From: Hanleya hanleyi
Taxonomy: Eukaryota; Mollusca; Polyplacophora; Lepidopleurida; Hanleyidae
Assembly: GCA_036873755.1 (NCBI GenBank)
Contig: JAVTVY010017501.1
Location: 1 to 64,000, forward strand
DNA length: 64,000 bases
Direction of reading: 5' to 3'
Below are positions 1 to 13,010 of this stretch, piece after piece (within the stretch, counting starts at the first letter, position 1; every line of letters starts with the position of its first letter). The notes below the pieces were generated by a model. It did no database searches and had not been told where the DNA came from. It saw only the letters and a list, made by a program, of their open reading frames with translations. The position numbers were made by a program, and so were the translations under genes.

Positions 1-430
1 ACAAGGATATGGACCAACAGACATGTATAAAGGGGCATAACTCCTGAAAAACACATCCGATTACACCGACTTTGAATAGGCTTCTGGTACTAGCTGCATT
101 AATCAACTGTATGAAGTTTCATTGTTGTGAGTGAAGGACTTTTTTGAGATAATGTGTTTACAAGGATAAAAACAGCCAGACATGTATAAAGGGGCATAAC
201 TCCTGAAAAACACATCCGATGGCACCGACTTTCATAGGCTTCTGGTACTGGCTGTATTGAACAACTGTATGAAGTTTCATTGTTGTAAGTGAAGGACTTT
301 TTGAGATAATGTGTTTACAATGATATGATGGACAGACGGACGGACGGACGGATGGACGGACGGACGGACGGACGACGGAGGCAACGACAATACCGCTCGG
401 GCAGAATCTGCCCGAGGGGTAACAATACGA
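1..430. repeat. Hairpin-ended tandem-repeat element (pearl/HINE-like), left end outside window
   Basis: A 159-bp unit containing 'acatgtataaaggggcataa' occurs at 21 and again at 180. It is followed by a GGAC microsatellite (about 341-374) and a perfect 10-bp-stem hairpin at 396-416 (CTCGGGCAGA / TCTGCCCGAG). Tandem units of about 160 bp, a tetranucleotide microsatellite and a terminal hairpin match the known layout of bivalve pearl-type non-autonomous Helitron-related elements. The family assignment rests on layout, not on a database match. The element has no coding capacity. Confidence 0.65.
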
Positions 431-539
431 AGCTGCGCATCTGAAAACCCCTCGGCTCTGGGTTCATTCATAATGTATTCAATTTGAACCAAGATGTCAG
501 GAACACCAGGCAGTCAAGTCACAAATATACAGATTATCA

Positions 540-1646
540 AAAATTTGGAAATTAGGAATGACCCCCAAGGTTCCCGTCCAATCAGAGAAACCAGTATTCA
601 TTACATAAGTTTCTTGATGCATCAATGATGTATACTAAATTTTACATCGAGCATTTGAAGGGTATCAGAGATAGAGATCATTAATGATTTCGCATAAATT
701 AAAGTTGGTCGCTTATCCTTCCCACCACTCAGAGGAACTGATATGGTTATTAATTGAAAGTCTCTTGATACATTGAGGCTGTATACCAAGTTTCATATAG
801 AACACTGAAATGGTATCAGAGATATACATCATTAAAGACTTTGCATAAATTAAAGATGGCCACCAAGGTTTCCGCCCAATCAGAGCAACCAGAACTGTCA
901 TTTGTCGTAAGTCTCTTGATGCATCGATGATGTATACCAAATTTTACATCGAGCACTTGAACGGTATCAGAGAACAAGATCATTAATGATTTTGCATAAA
1001 TTAAAGATGGCCGCCCATCCTTCTCCCCACTCAGAGGAACTGATGTGGTTATTCATTGCAAGTCTCTTGATACATCGATGCTGTACACCAAGTTTGGTAT
1101 AGAACACTTAAATGATATCAGAGATATATATCATTAAAGTTTTTGCATAAATTAAAGATGGCCGCCAAGGTTTTCGGTCAATCAGGTCCCGATTTAAAGT
1201 ATCTGGATGCATCGATGATGTATACCAACTTTCATATTAAACAATTGAATGGTAACAGAGATATGTATCATTATCGATTTTGCATAAATTAAAGATGGCC
1301 TCCAGGATTTCCAGCTAATCAGAAAAGCCGGTTTGGTAATTCATTGGAAGTTGCTTGATGTATCGATGATGTATACCAACTTTCGTATTGAACAGTTGAA
1401 TGGTTTCCGAGATATGGATCATTATCCATTTTGCATAAAATTAAAGATGGCCGCCAAGGTTTTCACCCAATCAGGTCCCAATTCAATAGGCTTCTGGTCC
1501 TTGACTAGGTAAATAAGCATACCAAATTTGGAATTCTTCAGTGGAACCGTTTTCCGTCTATCTCGCTCACGTACTGACGTACGGACGTACGAACAGACGG
1601 ACGTACAAGACGACAATACCCCATGGCCAAAATTGGCTGAGGGGTA
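540..1646. repeat. Tandem array of about 150-bp units with terminal hairpin
   Basis: The phrase 'gcataaattaaag' recurs near 691, 845, 995, 1145, 1286 and 1434, giving six to seven units of 141-154 bp, each with a 'gatggccgcca'-like core. The right end is a GACG-type stretch followed by an imperfect hairpin at 1617-1645 (ACCCCATGGCCA ... TTGGCTGAGGGGT). It has the same architecture as the element at 1-430 but unrelated unit sequence. Short ORFs inside it are repeat artefacts. Confidence 0.65.
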
Positions 1647-1649
1647 AAA

Positions 1650-4600
1650 ATGAGTATTGAGATACAATGTAAAATCCTCATGGTTAGATGGACTGGAGCT
1701 ATGCTGGGATGCATCCTCTCAAGGCATCATATTATATACATGTACCTCCTCCTGCCAGCACACCCCTAGTTTATTACAGTTCTATTTGGTTATCTCTCCG
1801 GTCACCTTACAGTTTCAAACAGACAGCGTGTCTGTGATACGCAAAGCTCTTTCTGTAGATCAGGGGGAAATGCTTGCAACATTCCATGAATATTTCAGAA
1901 GCAGAATGGAAAGAAAACATTTCTGAATACAGGGAAATTATTACGTAAATGATTTGACCACCACTGGATTTTAGAAACACACCATAAAAAGATAATGCAG
2001 AGGGTCTTGAGGGGTAAGCTTAAATGGCGAAAATTCCAAACTGTAACTCAACACGCATATTTCATGAAAATGTAAATGAATACAGGCAAAGTGAAATATC
2101 CCATTGTTTTCTACAATGAATTACACTTATACTGGTATTATTTAATACTAAATTACTGCCCAAACAAGCTTTCTAATGAGAATGAGTTAGTCCCACAAAA
2201 TCACTCAACATGCGCCTCTCAAAATCTGTGGTTTAGCAGACGACATATTTTGAGCACGAAAGTAGTGCCACTAGAAAATGAACAAAAATATGCATAAAAT
2301 TAGATAAATGAAAATATAACTTAAACATATCAGACCTGCAACTATACGCGAACATTAAAAACACAGAAACCTGGACACTCTAAAGAAGGAAGTTTCAGAC
2401 CTCTTTCTTGTCGTGTAAGAACTCTATCTTTTGCTGTGTTAGCAAGACACAGAGCCGGTGCTCAATTTTTTTCTGACTATAAGACAGGACCATTAGTCCC
2501 TACGGGTCTACATCGCCCCGTGAAAAAAAATACCGTGCAGGTGTCTCAGCTTCAGTTCTAAAAAAATACCGTGCAGGTGCCTTAAATCCAGTCCGAATAA
2601 AATAGCACACAGTTCCCAACACAACAGAAATGTTCGATGGAACGGCGTACACAAAACTCACAGTTCTTGGACACATATTTTGCAGCGCTTTATCTTCATT
2701 CCGAAGTCGAAGAGCACGCGGTTTACAACAACAACACCTGAACACCACAGGAATGTTCGGATAAATGGTACAAGTTCGTCAAAATCCAGGAATCAATTTG
2801 GGTTCTCCACCATGATATATGCGGGCCTGCATACAGAACTCACTGATGATCGCAACAGGGACGAAAATAAACTCGGGAACAACGAAATATCCAAATAAAT
2901 CACCATTTCTATTATCCAAAAGCACATGTTACAGTTACATCCGTCTCCCCATCCACTACACGTCTCCTTTTTCGGAGAGCTCTAATTTATGGTAATGAGG
3001 TCACATGACCTGGGAGTGTATATGCAGATGCACTTAATACATAATGAAATAAGATACATCCGAATTAGAACATAAACTAATTGTCTTAAAAGAAATTAAT
3101 TATTAAATGATTTAGCTCAGCAAGGGACACAGGTGGTTATATCCAGCCTAGAATATAACAATGGAATTTTCATCAAAAGTAGGTTAGCTCAGAACTTGCT
3201 GGTAACAGTTCCCTAATGCACCTTCATGCAAAAAATCAAGGGTCTAATGTCAACGGTTCTCCTTATTTTGCCGACGGAAGGATTCGAATGGCCTCACTGA
3301 CTACCGAACAATTTGCAGATGGTAGCCTACTTCGTAGGAAAAAATCATGAAAATCCATTTAGATTCAAGGAAAATCGACACTACCTCTCATGTTAATTTT
3401 CAGGTACTATAAAGTCGGACTCGTAGTGTTATTCAGTACAGATTCAATACAAACTGGAAGTCATAACGTCGTGAAATTAACTAGCAAATTGCCTATCAAT
3501 AACTTTCCCAATGTTATGCTAAGTACTTATGGATTGTCTCAACATTTCGGAATCGAATGAAAAAACTTGCCTGGACACAAATAGTGTGAACAACAAAGTT
3601 TGTTGCTACGATCAGTTATAATTATAAATTGAATATTTACAGAATGTGGATTCTTCTTTATTAGCTCTGTGTAAGCGTCGTGTAACTATGGACGTTATCG
3701 TAAACAAACACATGACGTCATAGATGATGACGCTAGGTCTTGACGTCGCACTATAGCAGCAACGGTGGAACAGAGTCGAAACAGAACTCCGAATAAGTAA
3801 AGGCCGTGTATATGCATCAGTCGCAGTGCTTATCACAATGTCAATGTGTGTACCGACATTATATGGGGCTTAAAGCTTTCTAGAACTGAATTATTATGCC
3901 GTCTTCTTCATTTGTACCAGAGTGTTTGAATGAGGAGGAGGATGACTAAGAAGGGCTCGCCAAAGAAAAACATCGTTTTGCATACTAAGTTTAATTAATT
4001 TAGTTTTTTTCTTCACCGATAGCCTACAAAAAACATTTGCTCGTATAGTTTTTGTCAAATTCCCCATTTCGGAAGACAATAGAATTATTTCATTTTATCA
4101 GAAATAATCAACATAAAAGTTTCAGAGGAACAACGAGTAAACAAATTGACCCAAAATGACCATTGAAATGTCGTATAGTATCAGAAAATGTGCATACAGA
4201 CATACATTCTCTTCTGCCTCGTAGTCTGATCGCCTCTTGCTGGTCAGTTTCAGTACCTTCGGTCAGCAATTGCTGTGAACATGGCATGCACTGGTTTTAC
4301 ACTGTAGCGATAATGTTTCAGGTACTTGTCCAAGAAGGAATTAAAGAAGGACCCCCTCCCCCCTTTATTTCTCTGAAAAATTAGTATCACCACCGCTCAG
4401 GGCAAAGCTACTTTATACCCACACGAATATTTGGTCTGCTACCCCTAGGCTAATCCACATACCCTATTCTTGAAGACTACAGGTTCAGCAATTGGTCAGC
4501 TCATGATCAAGGTGCGAACTGAAGAAATTCTAGGCCCCTTATCTCGCACTGGCTCCCGGCCTAAACAGCCTTGGAAACATGTACGCAGACCTATTTAGAC

Positions 4601-6670
4601 GATGGCTGTCGACCGATTGTCGTATCAGCCTCCCCCTGGACAAATCATAAACTCGTGAATGGTTTTTACCTCCGCGACTCATAGGATTTCCAATAGGGAT
4701 TGTCATGGTGCTCGACGAAATTTTGAAGGACTTTTGTTGGACACAATTGAAATAATGGGGTTCCCCATTTCAATGCATTGCAATGGGCCTTGCTTCTGTA
4801 GTCGGGTTCCACCTCCCATCCACCGGGAGATTTAACATGGCGGCCCTCCAGCTTGTAGAAATGGACAATGCGATTTTTTGCCGTTTTTCTGGTAAGTTTA
4901 TTGTCGCCATTTGATGTCATTACAACTCAATGATTCATAGTACACCACCCGTCATTTCTATATATCGTAAAGTATTTATCGGCTGATGACTTATGTAGAA
5001 GCCAACCAAATAGTCCAAGTTGTTGTTGTTGCATATCAAACTGACTGAGTGACTGACTTGAAGACAACAGCACAATCGACGATGCCCTGATTTTTCTGAT
5101 ACTTTTTTTCTTTCAGTTGATGATATCCACCAGCCTGGTTGTTTAAAAACAGTTATTCTAAATTTTGCTGATAAATTATATTTCCGGGGGGGGGGCTATT
5201 TATCTTGGCATTTGGCAGTTGAATAATGGTTTGATTTTGCAGAAGCACCAAATTGATCTACCTGCGTGAGTCTGTAAACTTATTTAATAAAGCTGATAAA
5301 TAATATACATATACTTTTCTTTTCATTTATCCTAACAGTTTAGTGACATCCACATTGTGTGCTGTGACACTTGTTGATGAAGAATAATTTGCTTGTTAAA
5401 ACCTGATAATATTCTGAAAACTTGTTCTGAATTGTAGCTGAAACAAAGGAGTGTCTACATTCCACATGTAGGCCTACATTATTGAGATTTTTGACTGATA
5501 GCATGGATGGAACCTTTCCCAATTTTTTTATATTTTTTTTATTTTTAGTTTTAAGCCCTGGACATACCACTGGGCATTTATTTGCCATACGATCACATTT
5601 CACATGCTTTGTTCAGCCCCGTGATCTGGAACCAAACAGACAGTATCACTAGATGAAATAAGGAGATCATGATATACATTTCAGGTTTTACCGATGCCAA
5701 ATGACTTGAACAGAAGACAATTAGGCAGAAAGAAAATCAATAAATATATCAATAAATAATAAATTACATAGAAAATTTTCTTGTCTTTGCAAGGGGGACA
5801 CCAGACACACTGACAACACAGACCATTCATTCAAATTTCGCCTTCCATTGGGGAGGCAGAAATATTCCTCAAACACAGTATACATATTCTCTTTTGTGAT
5901 CTAATTTTCGTTTGTCAAAATATTGCTCCATAGAGAAGTTACTGATATAAACAATCCTGTTCTAGATTATGATATACTGGATTATTATCATGCTCATGCC
6001 ACTAACATGAACTCCAATCCAACCAGTAGTCAAGATCCATCATCGTTCTTCAGAAATCATATTATTGATCACTCATAGATTTTCTGGTCTGCACCAGTGT
6101 GGATCTATACTTGTTTTTGGGTTTTTTTTTACAAAATTATCTCCCTTGACCAGGTGAGGACTTGAATGTGTCTGAAATGATTTAGCTTCTAGAAACAAAG
6201 ACTTCATTTCCTGACTAGAGATAAAAACCGAACATATTTTGATTATTTTATTCAAACTTCAATTCCACTTCTGGTATATGTACATGTATAAAATACATAC
6301 AGAATGAACTGCATACAGAATGACACAAAGAACAGGCATATGTATCTCATTACATTCTTAACCAAAGATCAATACCTGGGTGATATTACAACAATACCAT
6401 GGTGTTATATAATGTTATGATTAGCTTAACTTTAGCTGCTGAAGATATTTCTAATTTGAGTTTACTGGGCAATCATACTAAATCTATTTTCATAACTTCA
6501 TTTATTTTCACAATAAGCAACATTAGCAAGTGAAGTTTTACAACATAATATAATACGCATCATGGGTCTCCTTCAGTTTAGTGTAGACATATATATCCTT
6601 GAATATGTGTTACCATGATTCAGTCATAATATTGTCTGTATTATAGTGATGTCGACAAGGAATATTATAA
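1650..6670. other. Gene-poor stretch, nothing recognised
   Basis: I see no ORF with recognisable protein similarity, no RNA gene and no clear transposon end here. There are two adjacent copies of 'aataccgtgcaggtg' (about 2528 and 2565) and homopolymer runs (for example G at about 5187). Open frames here are below 95 codons and have the composition of random AT-rich sequence. Single host exons of less than about 150 bp cannot be excluded. Confidence 0.5.
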
Positions 6671-6671
6671 G

Positions 6672-6812
6672 TTATACCAGTGTCTTGCGTTGGTATACAG
6701 GCTGATATTTCGTCGAGAAGATAAATATTTTCACGAGCCCGAAGGGCGAGTGAAAATATTTATCTTCGAGACGAAATATCAGCCTGTATACCAACGCAAG
6801 ACACTGGTATAA
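6672..6812. repeat. 141-bp near-perfect foldback palindrome
   Basis: The left arm begins TTATACCAGTGTCTTGCG and the right arm ends CGCAAGACACTGGTATAA. The arms of about 63 bp are almost perfectly complementary around a short GAGCCCGAAGGGC loop. Motifs of the type GTTGGTATAC recur at 7190-7260, including a TTGGTATACCAA palindrome near 7246, so the foldback may be one end of a larger DNA element reaching about 7280. No transposase frame is visible. Confidence 0.85.
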
Positions 6813-8635
6813 CGAATTTATTACATTGAAGAGCTATTTTTCTGGTTGGTTTAACATATATCACCAACTCAAAAGAAAAACAGGCATAACTCAACGTTGA
6901 ACAACGACAACGTAAGACATCGTGAGTCGGACAGGCAGCTTCGATCTCTTTTCGATCTATTCCGCGATGAACAATAAACTGGATGAAATACTTAGCTGAC
7001 ATTCTGACGTTCCTGTTTATGTGGCATATAAAGCTTTGGATGATAATTTATTTCTTATCTTCATCCGCAAATACACAATTTGCCTCGCACAACTTGTTCC
7101 AGTAGCGGAACTCGCCCATACAAACTCGCGCAGACAAATTCGCCTGAAACAGGCTTTGCCTGCAGGTGTTGCACGCGAGTCCTTGACTGCGTTGGTATAT
7201 GGGCACGCGCGTTCTTCACAGCATTGGTATACGAGAATTCTGAATTGGTATACCAACGGTGGATAACGAATACGGTCTAATGCACTATGGTAATTAACCA
7301 ATCAAAACCCTACAATTTACTCTGAAATGTGATAAACATAATTATTTGATAGTATTATTAATTGTATGTTGTTTATGATTAACATGAACTTTTTATTCGC
7401 TGGAATCCAGCCATTTGTTCCATATGGGCAATATTCTCATCAGCCATCACCATTCAATATGAATGTGATACATGTACAAGTCCATGGTAATTGATACATT
7501 ATGGCGAAGGTGACCTGTAACACCAGTATACAAAATTATTCCGAGCTCTTTGAATCATCACATGATGCTGAGACAGATCAGAACGGAGTGTCGGTAAAAT
7601 CAGATGTGTTTTGTAGAGGATTCTGGCAATGAGGATGCTATACTGTACACATACAAAATATGAAGTGTTGATGTGTAGGGTCTATAGCATAAAATCACAA
7701 ACAAGTTGGTAAAACTAGGCAAACAGGGTCTCATTTCTGTCGCTATCGTGTTGATTTGGGTGGGGGCGTCCTCTCAGGGGGAGGTGTGGGTGGGAAGGGG
7801 CCTAAAGTCTCAAGCAGTATTCCAGGTTTTCCATCAATATACTCTATTCCATTCCCCAATATTTCAAGCACGTAAAATCAAAGAAAAATTATTTGCGGGG
7901 AATGTGACTTCCACATCCCTAGCTGGACATGCTAGTGGGGAACCCTCAATCTCAGGTTAATTATCATTGGTGAAGTTAACGTCCAACAAATGCAAAATTG
8001 AGCTTGGCATCCGGCCGTATGTTATTCAGTGATGTACTATTCCCCTACTGACCCTGTTGCCTCCACGGAGGTTTTTGCGCTCATTCAGCGCGTGTACTGT
8101 TTAGAATGTTGGGCTAATTCATTTCTTTCACACCTGGTTTAGGTCTGAAATGGAGATTTTTATAGAAACGTGTATGGCGTGATATCTGCCACTCAATTTG
8201 TTTCCGAAAAAAAAATCCGGGATTTTCATTGGTCATGTGGAGAAATTTGGGCAAAAATCATATTCAATTTGTAGCATGATGTATCGTGTATCAACGGTAT
8301 ATCATTGGCCTCCAGTTTTTAAGGAGGGGGATATTACTTTCGCTCTCTATCACTCTCATAATTCTTTCTCAAGGAGATTTATGGCCACTCTCCTGGTATA
8401 TTACAGTATCACTTTACTGCAGTTATTCATTATATGTAGTATACTATAGTAATTTTGTTGTGAAAATAAAAATACCGTTCAAACCACAAATTAAACTAAA
8501 ACTCACCGATGACACATAAAGTACTCCATTCGGCAACAGGCTCGCATCTTCAGCGCCCTGTACTAAAAGTGAAACCAAAGCATTCATGCATGGTTACGGT
8601 ATTGATTGAGGACTAGCCTATGTAACTTTTTCTTC
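6813..8635. other. No gene recognised
   Basis: Apart from the GTTGGTATAC-type motifs up to about 7280, which may belong to the foldback element, this stretch holds only AT-rich non-coding sequence and short unsupported frames. Confidence 0.45.
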
Positions 8636-9930
8636 TTGCCCCCCGACGTCCGAAGGGCTAAAGGGGGACTATAGTATTGGGGTCCGTCCGTCCGTGTGTC
8701 CGTCCGTCCGTCCGTGTGTCGAGGCGTCCGTGCGTCCGTCCGACTTTGTTTCCAGACAATAACTTCTGAAAAAGTGAACGGATTCTTTTCAAATTTGGTT
8801 TGTGGGTACCCCGCCTCAAGATCTCGCTTGGGATTGTTTTTCGCACCGATCGGCCTATAGGTGGCGCCACCTGGGGCAAAGTTAAAATTTCATTTCCGGA
8901 CAGTAACTTTCGAAAAACTGAACGGAATCTTTTCAAATTTGGTGTGTGGGTACCTCGCCTCAAGATTTCGCTTGGGATTGTTTTTCGCACCGATCCGCCT
9001 AGAGGTGGCGCCACCTGGGGGCAAAGTTAAAATTTTGTTTCCGGATAATAACTTTCGAAAAACTGAACAGATTCTTTTCAAATTTGGTGTGTGGATTCTT
9101 CGCCTCAAGATCTCGCTTGGGATTGTTTTTCGCACCAATCCGCCTATAGGTGGCGCAACCTGGGGCCAAATTTTAAATTTCGTTTCCTGACAATAACTTT
9201 CGAAAAACTGAACGGATTCTTTTCAAATTTGGTGTGTGGGTCCCTCGCCTTAAGATCTCGCTTGGGATTGTTTTTTGCACCAATCCGCCTATAGGTGGCG
9301 CCACCTGGGGCAAAGTTAACATTTCATTTCCGGACAATAACGTCCGAAAAACTGAACAGATTATTTTCAAATTTGGTGTGTGGGTACCTCGTCTCAAGAT
9401 TTCGCTTGGGATTGTTTTTCGCCCCGATCCGCCTATAGTTGGCGCCACCTGGGGGCAAAGTTATAATTTTGTTTCCGGACAATAACTTTCGAAAAACTGA
9501 TCAGATCCTTCTCAAATTTGGTGTGTGGATACCTCGCCTCAAGATCTCGCTTGGGATTGTTTTTCGCACCAATCCACCTATAGGTGGCGCCACGTGGGGG
9601 CTAATTTAAAATTTCGTTTCCGGACAATAACTTTAGAAAACCTGAACGGATTCTTTTCAAATTTGGTGCGTGGGTACCTCACCTAAAGATCTCACTTGGG
9701 ATTGTTTTTCACACCAATCTGCCTATAGGTGGCGCCACCTTCGGGCCAAGTTAAAAAATGTTCATACAATATGTTCTGAAATCCTGGCCGGGTTAGGACA
9801 AATTCGGCAATTGTGGGTACCTTGGCGCTGGATCTCACTTGGAATTGCTCTGCATGCTGGGTACTGAAAGTTACGGTTCCAAGTCAAATCAATTATTTCA
9901 ACGTCGGGGGACTTGAACCCCTCGGGTTTT
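8636..9930. repeat. Hairpin-ended tandem array, seven units of about 145 bp
   Basis: The phrase 'caaatttggt' recurs at about 8792, 8935, 9079, 9222, 9369, 9513 and 9658, giving about seven units of roughly 145 bp, each with a 'ggtggcgccacctgggg' core, itself an inverted repeat. The left end is CTTGCCCCCCGACGT followed by a TCCG microsatellite (about 8685-8740). The right end is AACGTCGGGGGACTTG, so the ends are inverted relative to each other. Overlapping ORFs on both strands are repeat artefacts. Confidence 0.7.
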
Positions 9931-10271
9931 CATTAAAAATTGTACTGACGTTTACCTAGGAAAACTCCCTTTGCTGTTACGTCAGTTAATTCATTGAATG
10001 TACAAAGAACTGTATTTCGTATACAATTTTATTCTGTAAATGAAGGACGTTCAAAATCGGGCTTCATTTTCGTATTTTTCGTATACATTTTAGTAAGAGA
10101 TTTTAATTTATCTAATATATGACACCTTGGAACAAATTCATATTGCGAGGTACTGTCACGGCAAATTGAAGACATTACTTTTGGTTCAAGGTGTCATAAT
10201 TTTGATATATTAAAAAATTCATGCTGAAATGCATGCAACAAGGCCAGACACAGATGAAAGCATCTGACCGT

Positions 10272-10341
10272 CTCTACACGGTCAGTCGGCAGAGCATCGG
10301 CACGTTTAGCCGGGGTCGTGGGTTCGAATCCCGCTGACAAC
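10272..10341 (+). tRNA. tRNA-Lys-like sequence, pseudogene or SINE head
   Basis: The order is D-arm-like GGTCAGTCGGCAGAGC, a 5-bp anticodon stem (TCGGC/GCCGG) with 7-nt loop ACGTTTA, and a T-arm GTGGG-TTCGAAT-CCCGC with a canonical B box (GGTTCGAATCC). Spacing and most positions match metazoan tRNA-Lys. The loop, however, has C instead of the invariant T33, and the flanks do not pair into a 7-bp acceptor stem. I therefore read it as a decayed tRNA or the head of a tRNA-derived SINE. Confidence 0.5.
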
Positions 10342-10794
10342 CAATTTATTCTTTCTTCCTCATAAATCATTTCGAATGACAGTGGCGGGCTATACGCCAT
10401 ACCATTTAACGTTTGTTGACGCTGTTTTATGTCACATTTAATTCTAGGGGATCTGCAGTATAAAACTACTATTGCTTTCTGTGCAGAATTGAAGAAATTT
10501 ATTTTGGCTTAACTAAAATTGTAGCTTAGAAAACTTTGTTTACACATATACAGTTCACAATACCGTATGTTATGATAACCACTCGGAACCTAAGATTTTT
10601 ACGAGCTATGACATAATACGATTATAATTTGTTATCTCCAAGTTACGAGATATTTCCTTGTGTATGCCTCATCTTACTATATATGTCTACAGCCCATAGT
10701 TACTGATTTTGCAGTTATTTTTGGGACGGAGAATGCAAATATATGGCCATGGACCAAATCGTTACATAACATGGAACACGCATTGTATGATCAT

Positions 10795-11102
10795 TACAAG
10801 CGTCTGGACCGTCATTCATAATTCAGCCGTCGTCCATTAGAGAATATCCGCGTCCATAATCCAAAGACCTATTCCATATTCCATATAACAGTATTAGCAC
10901 CAAATTCAAAAAGACAATCATAGTATACACAAACATAGGCTTGTTTCATACAAGAGAGAAGCGGTCAACAGTTTTCAATGATGCCCGCAAGACATCATGA
11001 TGTTCCAAAAATATCAAATCCGTATCGCTGATCAGTATTCTTAATCCATAATATTCGTTGTAAAGTCGTCATCTAAAGAATGATGTATCTCAGTCACGCT
11101 TT
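10795..11102 (-). mobile_element. 5'-truncated retroelement 3' end (copy 1)
   Basis: About 308 bp nearly identical to 11961-12271 and, over about 260 bp, to 54109-54368. On the minus strand it ends ...GACGCTTGTAA, the shared 3' terminus of all three copies. It lacks the reverse-transcriptase part present next to copy 2, consistent with 5' truncation during retrotransposition. The minus-strand frame here is not a gene. Confidence 0.65.
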
Positions 11103-11960
11103 CATAACTCAGAATCAGATTCTCAGATAAGCAATCACCGATTAAATACAGTTTGTGAACTTACCGACACTAGGTAATCGTTTACAGGGTCCTGGGGCAT
11201 GGTTAAACGTTTCTTGAAATGGACGAATAAATAATCTACAACAAACAAAAAATGCAGCAAATATTCCATCAATAGATAAAAGATAAACATGCCAAGTTTG
11301 CATAAATAACTCTTAGACCTGGGTTTCAAACGATATCAACTTTACTGAACTCCAACACGTTGTCTTACAGGCGGGAAGCTTCACGAACTCTCCCCAGGGA
11401 GGTAACTCTTAAGTGTTATATCAGATTACTCCTCATCTCCCTTTTTGCATTTTCTGATATAGGTGCATAGTCGCACAATACAAATGTCAATTTAAAGAAC
11501 GTTCATTAAACTATTTAATCTCAACAATGTTGTTCAGTGTCGCTTAATTTCGTTAAAAGTTCTCACTAACTTTATCGTAACAAAGTATACCCTATCTATC
11601 AATCGATAAAAGATAAAATCCCAAGGCTATGGAAGCCTGATGCGGCCACTTGCGTTCTGGCGATCTCACCCTTTCAGTTCGAAGGAAAGAAAAACGAGAT
11701 TACCTCGAGGTTAGGTCCAACAATCTCACTGGGGTATACCCCAGTCACCAGTCAGATTTTTAGACTGGATTTCCGCCCGAGCAGCACACCGTCGGAAGTG
11801 ACATCACCTATAGTAAAATCGATGTCTGTCGAACGTTTCTATTACTTTGCAATTCTACATAATATCTCTGTTGACATAGCGGTAAAAGGGTTGATCTAAA
11901 GATTATTTTCTCCGTTAATATGGAAAGAGCATATGAAAATTATAGTTCGCAAATGTGCAA
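11103..11960. other. Spacer between two copies of the same retroelement end
   Basis: Holds no recognisable gene or repeat. Minus-strand frames in this interval lack similarity I can name. Confidence 0.4.
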
Positions 11961-13010
11961 TTACAAGCGTCTGGTCCGTCATTCATAATTCAGCCGTCGT
12001 CCATGAGAGAATATCCGCGTCCATAATCCAAAGACCTATTCCATATTCCATATAACAGTATTAGCACCAAATTCAAAAAGACAACCATAGTATACATAAA
12101 CATAGGCTTGTTTCCTGCAAGAGAGAAGCGGTCAACAGTTTTCAATGATGCCGGCAAGACATCATGATGTTCCAAAAATATCAAATCCGTATCGCTGATC
12201 AGTATTCTTAATCCATAATATTCATTGTAAAGCCGTCATCTAAAGAATGATGTATCTCAGTCACGCTTTGATTGTGACTGTTCATATGAGTATCATGAGG
12301 ATCTTGAAGTACATGGGTTCATACGGCCCCTAGCCCCAGGTTAAGCGGAATTAGACACAAGTTACGAAACGTAACGCCATAGATCTTGCACGTTACGCTC
12401 GTATTTTGCTATCAGCATGCGATATGTATCGCCAAATTTGAGAAACTTTGAGTGGAGGCGCTTGGTGGTGTAGCCCTGTTTTATAAGTTTCTGCAACAAT
12501 GTTTTGTGACGTTGATTAAAATCGTCACATTTAACACAGGATCTAGCAAATGCTACTAGGCGTGATATGTATACGCCATATGCAGGTCCCACTGGAATAT
12601 TACTGTCCAGAAAGGGATAGTTTACGATGTCGAAATTGTAATCATCTCTTTTGTCATACAGTCGACGAGAGAGAAGGCCCGCTTCATTTTTATAGAGATA
12701 TAGATCTAAATATGATGTGCCTGTATGGTTATCTGTAGTTTCCTTCAAATCCAGTCAAGGTGGATATATATCCTTCACTGCGTCATTTATATAGCGATTA
12801 TCCACAGCGAGAAGATCGTCTATATAGCGTTTGGTGAATGAGAAGGAACGGGCTTTGAATGGATAGATTTTTGAAAGCGCCTGCATGTAGTCATATTCAT
12901 AAGAGAACAGATATAGGTCAGCCAACAGGGGTGCACAATTAGTACCCGAAGTTTTTGTTCGGTAGGATTCAAACTGAACCGTGTGTATGTGGGTTTCCCC
13001 TATACTTCAT
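11961..13010 (-). pseudogene. Penelope-type reverse transcriptase fragment, broken (copy 2)
   Basis: Read on the minus strand, about 12,960 to 12,362 encodes the second half of a reverse transcriptase. It has a GTNCAPLLADLYLFSYE segment, then the catalytic palm motif RYIDDLL (YIDD at 12,815-12,826), then SYLDLYLYKNEAG and YDKRDDYNFDIVNYPF, which are conserved in a widespread invertebrate RT family that I associate with Penelope-like elements. An in-frame TGA at 12,755-12,757 interrupts it a few residues before KETTDN. The coding part ends at 12,362 and a 3' UTR of about 400 bp follows, ending ...GCTTGTAA at 11,961. The fingers half is missing, so the copy is 5'-truncated and dead. RT identity is certain; the Penelope assignment is moderate. 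Confidence 0.75.

Noticed and set aside
8658..9485. Overlapping frames of 67-118 codons on both strands
   Set aside because: They all repeat the 145-bp unit in different frames, with no coding signature.
12362..12748. Intact 128-codon gene on the minus strand
   Set aside because: It has no ATG start (a TTG only) and is the continuation of an RT frame broken by a TGA at 12,755.
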